Both the position numbers and the translations under genes were made by a program. From NCBI GenBank assembly GCA_029858565.1, contig JAOUEV010000001.1:1-64000 (forward strand): a stretch of DNA of 64,000 bases, written 5' to 3'. Position 1 is the stretch's first letter, and each line of letters opens with the position of its first letter. This DNA is from Nitrospirota bacterium. GTDB taxonomy: Bacteria; Nitrospirota; UBA9217. Below are positions 53,191 through 63,364 of this stretch, piece by piece. Under the pieces are notes generated by a model. That model saw nothing but the letters and a program-made list of their open reading frames with translations. It did not search any database and had not been told where the DNA came from.

Positions 53191-54099
53191 CTATTTTGGG
53201 AATCCCGCATCTGCAAGTGCCCGCAAGGGGCCGGTGCTTCTGAGCACTTCCAGCTGCTCCTTATCACGCACAAAGAACGAGCCGGCATAGGCCAGTGAAT
53301 TGAGCGATATGCCTTCCACATGTTCCCGGGAGCGCGGGACCAGCAGCATCCATGTTCGCGTCACGATCATGCAGTAGGGCAGCGACTGGCGGGTCAGTTC
53401 TCCGGGGACCGGCGGTTCGATCCCGACGCGTCCGAGCAGATGTCCGTAGAGATCGTAGGAGCGTTCCGCAGCTTCCCGGGCATCCTGCCACAGTGAACGA
53501 TCAATCCAGCTGAAGGCATGTTTGAAAGAAAAGGCGGGTATCGATCCGATCCCGTCCCGGTCGATTACTGCATCCCGCAGCAGCGGCTCCATGGGCACCG
53601 CAGGGCCCTGGGGATCCAGGGGGAGCGGAACGAACTGCAAATGCTTATGCTCCTGGCTTGCCCCGCCTTCCGGCCCGCCGTTGTAAAATCCCAGCCCGTC
53701 ATATTCCGCCATGCAGACCCAGAGGGCTTCGAAGTCCCGGACCGTCAGCAATGTTTCCTGATGCTCGAACCGGCGCGTGATGATCAGCAGATGATGCTCG
53801 ACCACGTTGAACTTGTTCAGGACGGCGATGTGGCTGTCGGTCACGTCAGACACGACCAGGTCGGTTTCGGGAGGGAGAAAGGGGTTGACCTTCAGGCCGG
53901 CGCGTTCGGCCTTGCTCTGCTCTTTCCGTGCCTCATCTTTGCGGCGCAGGCCGGCAAGGACCCGGACGAGGAACCGGACTCCCTGATCATTGATCACCGC
54001 ATGGTCCGTGGGAATTGGTAAAAGCACGCCGCTTGCCAGCGCGCGTTCAGTTGTCCGGAGCAAATGGTCCCGGAGGGTCCCTTTTTGCAAGAGTGTCAT
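53191..54099 (-). CDS. ATP adenylyltransferase / Ap4A phosphorylase-like protein
   Basis: A 302-residue HIT-superfamily protein like yeast Apa1/Apa2. Motifs are NPFLPPETDLVVSDVTDSH, LLIITRRFEHQETLLT and the nucleotide-transfer site GGASQEHKHLQFVPLPL. It would convert ADP and ATP to Ap4A, or degrade Ap4A by phosphorolysis. Two-domain layout (DUF4922-like then C-terminal domain) and length fit. It stands alone on the - strand. Confidence 0.88.
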   Translation of the reverse strand: MTLLQKGTLRDHLLRTTERALASGVLLPIPTDHAVINDQGVRFLVRVLAGLRRKDEARKEQSKAERAGLKVNPFLPPETDLVVSDVTDSHIAVLNKFNVVEHHLLIITRRFEHQETLLTVRDFEALWVCMAEYDGLGFYNGGPEGGASQEHKHLQFVPLPLDPQGPAVPMEPLLRDAVIDRDGIGSIPAFSFKHAFSWIDRSLWQDAREAAERSYDLYGHLLGRVGIEPPVPGELTRQSLPYCMIVTRTWMLLVPRSREHVEGISLNSLAYAGSFFVRDKEQLEVLRSTGPLRALADAGFPK

Positions 54100-54279
54100 A
54101 GAGAGTGATCACTTACCATTCGGCAGGATTATACCATATCCGAAGGACAGGGTTCATTGTCAAAAAAGACCGTTGCAAAGTCGGTATGTGCATTCCGTTC
54201 CTGCTCTTGCCGCGTGAGGAAGCGCTTGCCCAGAAACCTTCGCCCGGGGTATCATGCACAGGCGGTAAGGAGAAAGCGC

Positions 54280-55137
54280 ATGATCGATCTCGCGAAAACA
54301 ACAGATGAAAAACTCATCGAACTTCTGTACACCGAAGGAGACAGGCTTTCTCGGACGGTCGTGGAGGAGATCACCGGGCGGCAGGGCATGGTGACGCGTC
54401 TGGCGGGGATAGTTTCCGATCCATGTAACTGGAACGAACCGCTGCCCGCGTGGTGGGCGCCTGTGCACGCTGTTTACGCCCTGGGCGCGATCGGCACGGC
54501 TGATACCGTGCTTCCGCTCTGCCGCGCACTGCGGTATGCCGAGGCCTGCGAGAACGACTGGGTCACCGAGGACCTTCCTTCCATCTTCGGCCGCATCGGG
54601 AACGCTGCGTCAAAGCTTATTCAGACCATGGCCTTTGACCGGACCTCCGGGTGGCTGGTCCGCACGATCTGTCTCGAAGGCCTGGCGGCCATGACCCTTC
54701 GCGATCCTTCTTCGCAGGCAAAGGTCTTCAGCCTTGTGCATGCCGTCTTTGTCGATCCCGGCGAGGACCTGACGCTCCGGCAGAACGCGGGCAGCATCCT
54801 GCTCGATCTCCTGAGGCAGGAATACCGCGCTGACCTCATTGCCTTCGGTGCTCTGGAGCGGGCGAGGGCGGACAAGGACCCCTCGGTCAAGGTGTTGTTC
54901 ACTGACCGGGAAGTCGAAAAGGACTTCGCGAGGGGCGTGATGGCCCGGGAGCATTATGAGCGGGACTGGCTCCGGTTCTATGAACCCGACGCGATCGCTG
55001 AACGGCAGCGGCGGTGGGACAAGGAACAGCTGGAAAAGGCCGCGCAGCCCGAACATCGCACCCCCCAGGAACTTTGCCCCCTGGCACAGGACAAGAACCA
55101 TCGGAAGTGCTGTTTGGGGAAGGTGGGGCTGGCGTGA
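54280..55137 (+). CDS. HEAT-like repeat protein with degenerate SEC-C end
   Basis: A 285-residue helical protein. HEAT-type repeats are visible (WWAPVHAVYALGAIGTADTV, LPSIFGRIGNAASKLIQ, LEGLAAMTLRDP). The C terminus CPLAQDKNHRKCCLGK resembles a SEC-C zinc motif, but the usual CxC is only one Cys, so zinc binding is doubtful. ATG 54280 follows TAAGGAG; the longer track start is not supported. The role is unknown, probably protein binding. Confidence 0.75.
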   Translation: MIDLAKTTDEKLIELLYTEGDRLSRTVVEEITGRQGMVTRLAGIVSDPCNWNEPLPAWWAPVHAVYALGAIGTADTVLPLCRALRYAEACENDWVTEDLPSIFGRIGNAASKLIQTMAFDRTSGWLVRTICLEGLAAMTLRDPSSQAKVFSLVHAVFVDPGEDLTLRQNAGSILLDLLRQEYRADLIAFGALERARADKDPSVKVLFTDREVEKDFARGVMAREHYERDWLRFYEPDAIAERQRRWDKEQLEKAAQPEHRTPQELCPLAQDKNHRKCCLGKVGLA

Positions 55138-55246
55138 GGATCAGCCGGCAGGCCGTAAGCGATAAAGGAGCAAGCACGAGAAAAGCTCATGAATCAGATA
55201 CGTGCTATTGCAGCCGGATCTGCGAACTCGAAAGGAAAGAATTGCC

Positions 55247-55432
55247 GTGGTACCCAATATCGATTACAGCCTCTGCCAGGGATGCGGAGGATGCGCTGAA
55301 GCTTATCCCCAGTTCTTCAAAATGCATGAGGAGAAGGCCTGGATCATTAATGCCGAAAAGTTCGATGCAGAGCGGGACAAGGGCGTTCTTCTGGTCTGTC
55401 CCTACTATGCGATCTCGATCGAAAAGGGATAG
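55247..55432 (+). CDS. Single-cluster [4Fe-4S] ferredoxin
   Basis: A 61-residue protein. CQGCGGCAEAYP near the start and VCPYYAI near the end provide the four Cys of one cubane cluster; Tyr stands where a second-cluster Cys would be. GTG 55247 after AAAGGA gives the family's usual start; the track begins 15 codons earlier with no support. It is a small electron carrier with no obvious partner beside it. Confidence 0.85.
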   Translation: MVPNIDYSLCQGCGGCAEAYPQFFKMHEEKAWIINAEKFDAERDKGVLLVCPYYAISIEKG

Positions 55433-55459
55433 AGCGCAGTCCGGGCCTGTCCCGTTAGC

Positions 55460-56383
55460 TTAACTCGACGGGCATTCCTTGCCGCTGGCCTTTGTTTCCC
55501 AAAGCCGCTTTGCAATACGCTCGGTCCTCTCTCCGTTCTCAACGGTCTCCTGCCATTGCGACGGAATACCCTCGATGCCATAGCGAGCGCCGGCGATAGC
55601 TCCGGTCATGGCGCAGAGTGTGTCGTCCGTCGTACCGCCCAACTCGGCTGCGTTGAGCAGCGCGCTCTTGAAATCCTTGTTCGCCAGGACAGTGTAGATC
55701 GCCGTGGGCACAGAGTTCAGTGCCGATCCCCCGTTTCCCAACTGCTCGACAACATCCTTCTTCGAACAACCTTCTTCAAGGAACCGGAAGACCAACTTAA
55801 GCTTTTCCTGGTAGGGCGGTGAATTGGTGATCAAACGGAGCAGCGCAAGGAATTCCGAGGGGATGATCTCGCCGGATTCGGAAAGGACCGAGAGGGCGAT
55901 CGCGCATGCATGAACGACCGCTCCTTCAAGCGCCAGCTCATGGCTGTGGGTGATCGACGCGCAGTGGTATGCGATATCGCGAAGGGTGCGCGGATCGTCA
56001 TGGTATAGGAGGCCCACCGGAGAGACGCGGACGACCGCACCGTTCCCATAGGAGCCCTCAGGGAAGATGTCCCGGTCCAGCATGCCGAAGCCCAGCCGCC
56101 CGTTGCGCATCATGCGGAAGACCCGGGAGACCGTGTTGCCGTACCTTCGCCAGGGCTCCTGTTCGTAATATCTGATCAGGTTCTCGGTCATGTGCCAGTA
56201 ATGGAACTCGCCGAGGTCGGCAAGCGACTCCGCGACCCCCAGGGACAGGACCGTATCGTCGCTGTACCGGGGAGCCAGGTCCGCGGCTTCAGCGCCTGCG
56301 GCTCCCTGCCGCCGAGCGCCGAGCGAATCGCCTACAGCTAAACCGACAAGACATCCCTTGAATTTTGAGAGTTTTCTTTCCAT
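55460..56383 (-). CDS. ADP-ribosylglycohydrolase (DraG-like)
   Basis: A 307-residue protein of the ADP-ribosyl-glycohydrolase fold. The two metal-binding motifs are RYSDDTVLSLGVAESLADL near residue 50 and GGTTDDTLCAMTGAIAGARY near the C terminus. GCLVGLAVGDSLGA is the family start, which supports ATG 56383. Such enzymes remove ADP-ribose from proteins or small molecules. No ADP-ribosyltransferase or nitrogenase gene is nearby. Confidence 0.88.
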   Translation of the reverse strand: MERKLSKFKGCLVGLAVGDSLGARRQGAAGAEAADLAPRYSDDTVLSLGVAESLADLGEFHYWHMTENLIRYYEQEPWRRYGNTVSRVFRMMRNGRLGFGMLDRDIFPEGSYGNGAVVRVSPVGLLYHDDPRTLRDIAYHCASITHSHELALEGAVVHACAIALSVLSESGEIIPSEFLALLRLITNSPPYQEKLKLVFRFLEEGCSKKDVVEQLGNGGSALNSVPTAIYTVLANKDFKSALLNAAELGGTTDDTLCAMTGAIAGARYGIEGIPSQWQETVENGERTERIAKRLWETKASGKECPSS

Positions 56384-56543
56384 CACAAGAGAAAATCCTG
56401 GCAAATGCCGTGCATGAGGCTTGCGCAGGCCCGGGTGGGGCAGGAAAATAACCCGGGTCGTTGGTGCGGGGATATTATAAGAAGTTGGCTCCGGGGAAAG
56501 CAAGGGACGAAAACGGCCGGGGAGGTACAGAGCAATAGTAGAT

Positions 56544-58670
56544 TTAGCTGACCACCTGGCTGATAAAATCATCCCTCGACATCTCAAAGAGCGATTTCGG
56601 CGGGGAGAAACGGTCACCTAGACGTTTCGCGAGATCGTCAAGTTTCTCAACGATCTCCTTTGCGCCTGCATCATCCGCGAATTTGAGCAGCCCTCCGCGG
56701 AAAGGCGGGAACCCGATTCCGAAGACCAGGGCCGCATCAAGCAGGTCAGGCCGGTCAATGATCCCTTCCTCGATACAAAGTGCGGCTTCCTTGATCATCA
56801 GCAGTATTGTCCGGTCAATGATCTCCTGATCCGGGATCGTCTTTGAATGCCCGTTCGTGGACGCGATCAGGCTGAGCACAACAGGGTCCGGACCTTTTCG
56901 CTCCCTGCCCTCGTAGCAATAGAAGCCCTTTCCATTCTTTTTCCCGTAATAGCCTTCCTTATATAACCGCTTGAGCAGGTCCGGCGGTGCCACGCGGTCG
57001 CCGAGTCCTTTGTGCAGGATGCCTGCAACCTTATAGGCGACGTCGATGCCGATCTCATCGAGGAGGACGAACGCTCCCATGGGCATGCCGAACTTCATCA
57101 GCACACTGTCGATATGATCGATGGACTCACCTTCCTCGAGCATTCTCGCTGCTTCGGTCAGGAATGGCATCAAAATGCGGTTCACCAGGAATCCCGGCCC
57201 ATCGTTCACAACCACCGGGAGCTTGCCGAGTTTGACAGAGAGCGCGGATATGGCCGCCACAACAGCGGGATCGGTCTGCTTGCCCCGAACGATCTCCACG
57301 AGCGGCATCTTTTCAACAGGATTGAAGAAATGCATGCCAACTACCCGTCCGGGGCGCTGTGCCGCTGATGCAAGCTCGGTGACCGAAAGCGACGAGGTGT
57401 TTGTCGCGAAGATCGCGTCTGGCCTTGCAACGGTCTCAAAGTCGCGGAGCACTTGTTTTTTCACATCCATGTTCTCGATGACCGCTTCTATCGTCAGGTC
57501 TGCCTGCGCGAAGCCGGCAAGATCGGGACCGCCGGCGATCCGGTCCATGCCGTCCCGTGCCTGAATTGCAGTGACAATGCCTTTTTTCATCCTTTTGCGG
57601 AAGATATCATGCGCGGTCCTGAGACCTGCGCCAACAGCTTTGGTGTTCACGTCCCTGAGCCGGACGGAAAGCCCTTTTTCCGCAAGAAGCTGGGCAATAC
57701 CCGCGCCCATGATCCCCGCGCCGGTGACAGCGGCATGATCGATCGAGACAGCAGAGGTTCGCGCTTCTTTCTTGAGGATCTCGCTGAGGTAATAGACATG
57801 GATAAGGTTCTTGGCAACAGGTGAGGCGATCAGTTGACCGATCAGCAGTGCTTCATGTGCATAGCCTGCCCTTTTCCCATGAATCAGGCCATGGCGTACG
57901 GCATCGAGCGCCGCAAGCGGCGCAGGATAATTGCCGCGGGTCTCTTTGCGGATCTCATTTTCAGCTTTCCTATATATAAACGAGCGGGTCAGAGGGTTGC
58001 TTTCGAGCACCTTCATCGCCAAGGGCCTGCGCGCCCTGATCTTCTTCGGCGCCGCGGTGTCAATGGCCTTTTTAGCCAAGGCAACAGCGGCAGGGAGCAG
58101 ATTCTCCTTATAGGTGACCTCGTCGGCAAGGCCGATCCGCTTTGCCTTCCTTGGATATACGGATTTCCCGGTAAGGATCATGTCCAGGGAATTCGCAAGG
58201 CCGACGAGTCGGGGCAGACGCTGGGTGCCGCCGAAGCCGGGGATGATGCCGAGCTTCACCTCCGGCAGACCAAGAACGGTCCTGGGCCCGCTGCTGACGA
58301 CACGATAGCGGCATGCAAGGGCCAGTTCCAGTCCTCCGCCAAGGCAGGCGCCGTTGATCGCGGCAACTGTGGGGAAGGGCAGGTCCTCGATCTTCTGCAG
58401 GACCTCCTGGCCGTTCCTGCTCAGCTCTTCGCCGAGATCGGCATCAGTGATGTTTCGGATCTCGGAAATATCAGCTCCGGCGATGAAATTGTCCGGCTTC
58501 CCGCTCCTGATAACGAGCGCCTTGATCGTTCTACTTATGGATAGATCGTCAAGAATCCGCGACAGTTCATCCATGACCGCTGTGGTGAGCTTGTTCACCT
58601 TCTCGTCAGGCAGGTCGAAGGTCAGGACGGCGATGCCGTGGCTATCTATTTCATAATGAAATGCCGACAT
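56544..58670 (-). CDS. fadJ: Bifunctional enoyl-CoA hydratase / 3-hydroxyacyl-CoA dehydrogenase
   Basis: A 708-residue FadB/FadJ-type protein. The crotonase domain at 1-190 has GACLGGGLELALACRYRV and LPEVKLGIIPGFGGTQRLP, with both catalytic Glu. The dehydrogenase NAD domain starts near 315 (TGAGIMGAGIAQLLAEKG), and MHFFNPVEKMPLVEIVRG holds the catalytic His. The C-terminal helical domain is present. It carries out the second and third steps of beta-oxidation. ATG 58670 is two bases after the thiolase stop. Confidence 0.94.
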   Translation of the reverse strand: MSAFHYEIDSHGIAVLTFDLPDEKVNKLTTAVMDELSRILDDLSISRTIKALVIRSGKPDNFIAGADISEIRNITDADLGEELSRNGQEVLQKIEDLPFPTVAAINGACLGGGLELALACRYRVVSSGPRTVLGLPEVKLGIIPGFGGTQRLPRLVGLANSLDMILTGKSVYPRKAKRIGLADEVTYKENLLPAAVALAKKAIDTAAPKKIRARRPLAMKVLESNPLTRSFIYRKAENEIRKETRGNYPAPLAALDAVRHGLIHGKRAGYAHEALLIGQLIASPVAKNLIHVYYLSEILKKEARTSAVSIDHAAVTGAGIMGAGIAQLLAEKGLSVRLRDVNTKAVGAGLRTAHDIFRKRMKKGIVTAIQARDGMDRIAGGPDLAGFAQADLTIEAVIENMDVKKQVLRDFETVARPDAIFATNTSSLSVTELASAAQRPGRVVGMHFFNPVEKMPLVEIVRGKQTDPAVVAAISALSVKLGKLPVVVNDGPGFLVNRILMPFLTEAARMLEEGESIDHIDSVLMKFGMPMGAFVLLDEIGIDVAYKVAGILHKGLGDRVAPPDLLKRLYKEGYYGKKNGKGFYCYEGRERKGPDPVVLSLIASTNGHSKTIPDQEIIDRTILLMIKEAALCIEEGIIDRPDLLDAALVFGIGFPPFRGGLLKFADDAGAKEIVEKLDDLAKRLGDRFSPPKSLFEMSRDDFISQVVS

Positions 58671-58672
58671 GG

Positions 58673-59956
58673 TTATATCCGTTCCACGATCATCGCCCCT
58701 CCCTGGCCGCCGCCGATGCACATGGTGGCAAGTCCGGTCGCAAGATTTCTCCGCTCCATTTCCTTGAGCAGCGTGATCACGATACGCATCCCCGATGATC
58801 CCACTGGATGGCCAAGGGCGATTGCTCCGCCGTTCACGTTCATGATGTCCCTCCGGAACTCGCCGATCGGCTGCTCACCGGGAAGATGTCTCCGGAAGAA
58901 CTGTTCAGATGCAGCGGCCTTTTCGCAGGCGATGACCTGGGCAGCGAATGCTTCGTTCAGTTCGATCAGCTCCATGTCTGACAGCTTCATTCCCGCCAGC
59001 TTCAGCACTTTATTTGTGGCAAATACAGGTCCGAGCCCCATGCGTGAGGGATCGTTCCCCGCAAACGCATAGGCCCTGATCCTGCCCAGGGGCTTCAGGC
59101 CCAATTCCCGGGCGCGGTCTCCGCTCATCACAAGGGCCGCGGCAGCCCCGTCGGTAATGGGCGATGAGTTTCCGGGCGTCACGGTGCCGGTCTTTCTATC
59201 AAAATAGGGCTTCAGTTTTTCCAGATCGTCCATGGTCTGGTGCTTGCGAGGCCCCACGTCCTCTTCAACTGCCTCGAACTTCGGCGGGACATAAAAGGGA
59301 GCGATCTCGTTCCTGAACTTTCCCGCTTCGTTCGCGGCCGACCATTTCTGATGGCTCCAGAGGGAGAACTCATCCTGCTCTTTTCGCGAGATAGCGAAGT
59401 CCTGTACCAGATTTTCCGCGGTCTGGCCCATATTAAAGCCCGACACCGGGTCAGTGAGCCCCAGGGTGAGCCCGACGACCGGCACAAGGTCCGGCGGCCT
59501 GATGGCCAGACCGGCGATGACCTTTTCCCAGAGGGTCTTGGACCTGCCGATGGCCGTGAATATGTCTTTCAGCCGCTTGGTGGTGTAGAACCCGAAGTTG
59601 GACATGGATTCAACGCCTGCGGTCAACACTACATCCGATAGACCGGAAACGATCTGGGCATATGCGCTCGACAGGGCCTGCATGCCGGACGCGCAGTTCC
59701 GTTGCACGCTGTAGGCGGGGATGGGCTGCGGGATCCCTGCGCGCAACGCGATCACCCGCGCGATGTTCGCGGCTTCAGCGGGCATGCCCGCATTTCCCAC
59801 GATCACCTCGTCCACGATCTTGGGATCAATGCCCGTTCGAGCAACGATCTCTTTTATCACAAAGGCCCCAAGCGTGTCAGCGGTCACGTTCTTGAGAACA
59901 GTGCCGGATTTCGCGTAGGGAGTTCTTACCCCGTCTATGATGACGATGTTCTTCAT
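58673..59956 (-). CDS. fadI: Acetyl-CoA acyltransferase (thiolase)
   Basis: A 427-residue thiolase. The nucleophile Cys lies in VQRNCASGMQALSSAY. The other catalytic residues lie in NVNGGAIALGHPVGSSG and TMCIGGGQGGAMIVE. Length and the neighbouring fadJ-like gene suggest the FadI type that forms the beta-oxidation complex. It overlaps the fadD stop by one base, so fadD, fadI and fadJ form one transcript. Confidence 0.93.
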   Translation of the reverse strand: MKNIVIIDGVRTPYAKSGTVLKNVTADTLGAFVIKEIVARTGIDPKIVDEVIVGNAGMPAEAANIARVIALRAGIPQPIPAYSVQRNCASGMQALSSAYAQIVSGLSDVVLTAGVESMSNFGFYTTKRLKDIFTAIGRSKTLWEKVIAGLAIRPPDLVPVVGLTLGLTDPVSGFNMGQTAENLVQDFAISRKEQDEFSLWSHQKWSAANEAGKFRNEIAPFYVPPKFEAVEEDVGPRKHQTMDDLEKLKPYFDRKTGTVTPGNSSPITDGAAAALVMSGDRARELGLKPLGRIRAYAFAGNDPSRMGLGPVFATNKVLKLAGMKLSDMELIELNEAFAAQVIACEKAAASEQFFRRHLPGEQPIGEFRRDIMNVNGGAIALGHPVGSSGMRIVITLLKEMERRNLATGLATMCIGGGQGGAMIVERI

Positions 59957-61665
59957 CAGATCTTCTCCCTGATCCCCAGCTTCGCCCGCTCCTCGTCCCG
60001 CAGCACCCGCCGCAGGACCTTGCCGACCAGGGTCTTGGGCAGTTGGTCGCGGAACTCCACTTCCTTCGGCACTTTGAATTTCGATAGTTCCTGACGGCAG
60101 TATTCGATGATCTCATCGGGCGTTGCAGTGACACCTTCCTTGAGAACGATGTATGCCTTTATCTTCTCCCCCAGGAACTCTTCGTGAGGCACGCCCACGA
60201 CAACCGCTTCCTTGACCTTGGGATGGCTGTAAAGCACCTCTTCCACCTCGCGGGGATAAACATTTTCGCCAACGGTCTTGATCATGTCCTTGATCCGGTC
60301 CACGATCATGAAATAGCCGTCCTCATCGCGCTTCGCGATGTCGCCCGTATGGAGCCAGCCGCCCCGCAGCGCCTGGGCGGTCTCTTCCGGCTTGTTCCAG
60401 TATCCCTGCATCATCTGGGGTCCCCGGACCACCAGTTCTCCGACCTCGCCCACGGCCAGTTCCCGGAGCCCGGTCTCGAGATCCATGATACGGGCATCCG
60501 TGTCAGGCCAGGGAAGTCCGATGGTGCCCGGTTTTCTTCTGCCGAAAATGGGATTGGCATGGGTCACCGGAGAGGCCTCGGACAAGCCATAGCCTTCCAC
60601 GATGCGCGATTTCGTCAGTTGCTCGAACCGCTCCTGCACTTCCTTCATAAGCGGACCGGCCCCGCTGATGGCGGCCTTGATGGACGTGAGATCGTAATTA
60701 TGTGTCTTCATGTAGTTCCCGATGGCGAGGTACATCGCCTGGATCCCCGGGAAGATGGTCGGCCGTTTCTTGTGGACGACCTGCAGCACCTCCTTGGTAT
60801 GGAACTTGGGAAGCAGGATCAGTTCGGCCCCGATGGTGATCCCGAAGTTCATGGCCGTGGTCATGCCGTAAACGTGGAAGAAGGGGATCACCGAGAGTAT
60901 GCGCTCCTCGCCTTCGTTCCGGATGGTGAGCCAGGCGCGGCATTGCGTCGCGTTCACGACCAGGTTCCGGTGGGTCAGGACCGCGCCCTTCGGAATACCG
61001 GTGGTGCCGCCGGTGTATTGCAGGATCGCGATGTCATCGGCCTTTACCACGGCAGCGGGCGCGGTGTCGTATCCTGATCTGACCAGCTGCAAAAAATCAT
61101 GGATCGGAGCAATGCGCTTCACCGGCACCCACTGCTTCTCCAGCATTGCCTTGAGCGGATAGAGCAGGTTGAGCGGGAAGGGCAGGTAATCCTTGATGCC
61201 GCAGAGGACCAGGGCCTTTACCGCGACCCGGGGGAGCACCGGTGCGATGACGGGGTAGAACATGTCCACGGCTACCAGCACCTTCGCGCCGCTGTCACGG
61301 AGCTGAACCTCGAGCTCATGGGAATGGTACAGGGGATTCGTAGCGACCGCGATGGCGCCGATCCGGAGCGTTGCGTAATAGGCAATGACCATCTGCGGGA
61401 TGTTCGGCAGCATAAGAGCGACACGATCGCCCTTGGATACGCCAAGGTGCATCAGTCCGTGCGCGAAACGGTTCACCAGGCGGTCGAGCTCCTGGTAGGT
61501 GATCCTGGCACCGAAGAAGGAAAGTGCCGTATGGTCAGGGAACTTTCGAGCGGTCTCGGCAAGTACGCCGCCCAGAGACAGATCAGGATACACAAGCGAT
61601 CCGCTGATACCGGGTTCGTAGAAATTCACCCACGGTCGGTCGGTTCTGGTCTCCAGGGCTGTCAT
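59956..61665 (-). CDS. fadD: Long-chain fatty-acid-CoA ligase
   Basis: A 569-residue AMP-forming enzyme. The ATP motif is LQYTGGTTGIPKGAVLTHRN. The A5 and A7-A8 motifs are VEGYGLSEASPVTHANP, GWLHTGDIAKRDEDGYF and DRIKDMIKTVGENVYPREVE, with the adenylation Lys in LPKTLVGKVLRR. It activates fatty acids for the two enzymes downstream. ATG 61665 has GGGGGTGG upstream and is preferred to GTG 61674, which lies inside that site. Confidence 0.93.
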   Translation of the reverse strand: MTALETRTDRPWVNFYEPGISGSLVYPDLSLGGVLAETARKFPDHTALSFFGARITYQELDRLVNRFAHGLMHLGVSKGDRVALMLPNIPQMVIAYYATLRIGAIAVATNPLYHSHELEVQLRDSGAKVLVAVDMFYPVIAPVLPRVAVKALVLCGIKDYLPFPLNLLYPLKAMLEKQWVPVKRIAPIHDFLQLVRSGYDTAPAAVVKADDIAILQYTGGTTGIPKGAVLTHRNLVVNATQCRAWLTIRNEGEERILSVIPFFHVYGMTTAMNFGITIGAELILLPKFHTKEVLQVVHKKRPTIFPGIQAMYLAIGNYMKTHNYDLTSIKAAISGAGPLMKEVQERFEQLTKSRIVEGYGLSEASPVTHANPIFGRRKPGTIGLPWPDTDARIMDLETGLRELAVGEVGELVVRGPQMMQGYWNKPEETAQALRGGWLHTGDIAKRDEDGYFMIVDRIKDMIKTVGENVYPREVEEVLYSHPKVKEAVVVGVPHEEFLGEKIKAYIVLKEGVTATPDEIIEYCRQELSKFKVPKEVEFRDQLPKTLVGKVLRRVLRDEERAKLGIREKI

Positions 61666-61751
61666 CGTATCCACCCCCCATTCCGAGCGCCGGCACCCAC
61701 GAGGCTACCGGTGTTGATCGAAGATAAATATTGTCCTCGATATCTATTCCT

Positions 61752-61760
61752 AGTATAGCA
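61752..61760 (-). promoter_or_regulatory. Extended -10 promoter before fadD
   Basis: On the - strand TGCTATACT is a good extended -10 element, about 90 bases upstream of the fadD start. No matching -35 box is clear. Confidence 0.4.
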
Positions 61761-61817
61761 CAGCGCGGTCTCAAATTGCGATCAACGCAAAGTGCAAAGC
61801 CCTGCTCATCGCAGCGC

Positions 61818-61821
61818 CTAG
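61818..61821. repeat. Target-site duplication, left
   Basis: CTAG directly outside the left inverted repeat, identical to the right copy at 63380-63383. Confidence 0.85.
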
Positions 61822-61836
61822 GAGTCTGTCGGACTT
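61822..61836. repeat. Left terminal inverted repeat of the IS
   Basis: GAGTCTGTCGGACTT, a perfect reverse complement of the right end. Confidence 0.92.
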
Positions 61837-61940
61837 AGCAATCTGATCCGACGACTGTTTGAACCAATTTCTAGAATCATCAGCCTTATGATCGGTTCTC
61901 TTTGATCAAATATGGTTCTGATTTGTTCTTTCTTATCGAT

Positions 61941-63296
61941 TCAACTCAAGGTATGCAGCCTTTTTAAGTTCCAGGCGATGCAAACGAGGTCCCATTCGCC
62001 TTGTACGGCTACGAAACCGCGCAGCAGGAACTGCCGGAAGCCCATAACCGCTTTGATGATGCCGAAGACCGGTTCCACCGTGCTCTTGCGTTTGGCATAG
62101 ACCTTTTTGCCTGCTTGAGTCCGGAGACGATGCTTCATCCTGGTGACCGCATCGGCATCAGGCGGCGGTGGCAACGGTTCACGGAACCGATCCAAGAGCG
62201 GCTGGTTATGCTGATCCCGGCCAAAAGCAAGGTACGGCGTAATCTTGTTCTTCTCGCAGGCACCGACGTTGGCTTCGCTGTAGAAACCGTTGTCGGTGAT
62301 AATTGCATCCACCGTGCCGAGTTCTTCGGGTAATGCAGCGAGGTTTTCGATTGTCGGTTCCACTTCGCGCTTATCGTTTGTCTGTTGGGTTACATGGCTG
62401 GCGACGATCATCATGGATTCGATATCAACACCAGCCTGAGCATTGTAAGCCTGTTCAAAGCCGCCGCCGGACTTCTTCATGATCCGGGATTCGCCGTCCG
62501 TCAGGTTGACCTGGTCTTTGCCTTGGATACCGGGTTCGGGAGGTTCCGGTTTTCGGCCACGAGACTTTTTGCCGGTTTGCTGTTCTTTTTCAGCGCGCTC
62601 GGCCAGCTTTTTATCATAGGCTTCTTTTTCCTGGGCAAAACGCTCTGCGGCCCGCCGTTCGATCTCGGCTTTGGCGTTGGCTATGGCCTTGAGACGCTCG
62701 GTCCGCCGGGATAGTTCTTCCGGGATGCTAATTCCATCCGGTAGATCAGCCTGATCAGCTGCTTCGGCCTGGCGGAGAAGCTCGGCAACTTCTGCCTTGA
62801 GCTGTTCTTCGAGTTTGCATGCGTGGGCATAGCTCAGGGCTTTATGCTTCGAGGCATTTGCCTTGACCTTGGTCCCGTCAAGACTGACAGTGCCCAGCTT
62901 CAAGACCCCCGCCTGTCCGGCGATCAGGAGGATCTGGACGAACAGCGGCTTGAGCTGCGACAGAAACCGCTTCCGGAAAACGGCGATAGTGTCATGATCC
63001 GGATGCGTATTTGCAGCAATGAATCGGAAGGCAACCGAATCATAGGTGCTCCGCTCCAGTTTCCGGCTGGAGAACACCCCAGTGGCGTATCCATAGAACA
63101 GAAGGGCCAGAAGCATCTCGGGATTATATGGCTGGGAACCGCGCCCCGCATATGCGGCTTTCAAAGAGCTGAGATCGAGCTGATCCAAGATCTCGACGAC
63201 GAATCGGGCCAGGTGATCTTCGGGCAGCCAGTCCTGAAGCGACGGCGGCAGCAAATAGAGTGTTGATTGATCGTAATTGATAAACTTTGCGCTCAT
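61941..63296 (-). CDS. IS1182-family transposase
   Basis: A 451-residue DDE transposase. The N-terminal DUF772-type helical domain contains YNPEMLLALLFYGYATGVFS. A charged coiled-coil insertion lies at about 165-250. Catalytic acids are probably in VSLDGTKVKANAS, AIITDNGFYSE and RKSTVEPVFGIIK. It fills most of the insertion sequence and has no frameshift or early stop. Confidence 0.93.
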   Translation of the reverse strand: MSAKFINYDQSTLYLLPPSLQDWLPEDHLARFVVEILDQLDLSSLKAAYAGRGSQPYNPEMLLALLFYGYATGVFSSRKLERSTYDSVAFRFIAANTHPDHDTIAVFRKRFLSQLKPLFVQILLIAGQAGVLKLGTVSLDGTKVKANASKHKALSYAHACKLEEQLKAEVAELLRQAEAADQADLPDGISIPEELSRRTERLKAIANAKAEIERRAAERFAQEKEAYDKKLAERAEKEQQTGKKSRGRKPEPPEPGIQGKDQVNLTDGESRIMKKSGGGFEQAYNAQAGVDIESMMIVASHVTQQTNDKREVEPTIENLAALPEELGTVDAIITDNGFYSEANVGACEKNKITPYLAFGRDQHNQPLLDRFREPLPPPPDADAVTRMKHRLRTQAGKKVYAKRKSTVEPVFGIIKAVMGFRQFLLRGFVAVQGEWDLVCIAWNLKRLHTLS

Positions 63297-63364
63297 TTCT
63301 GTTCAACCTCGCTACGTGCGATTGAATAGCTGAGCGGACTATAACATATTTGATTTAGTCGGGA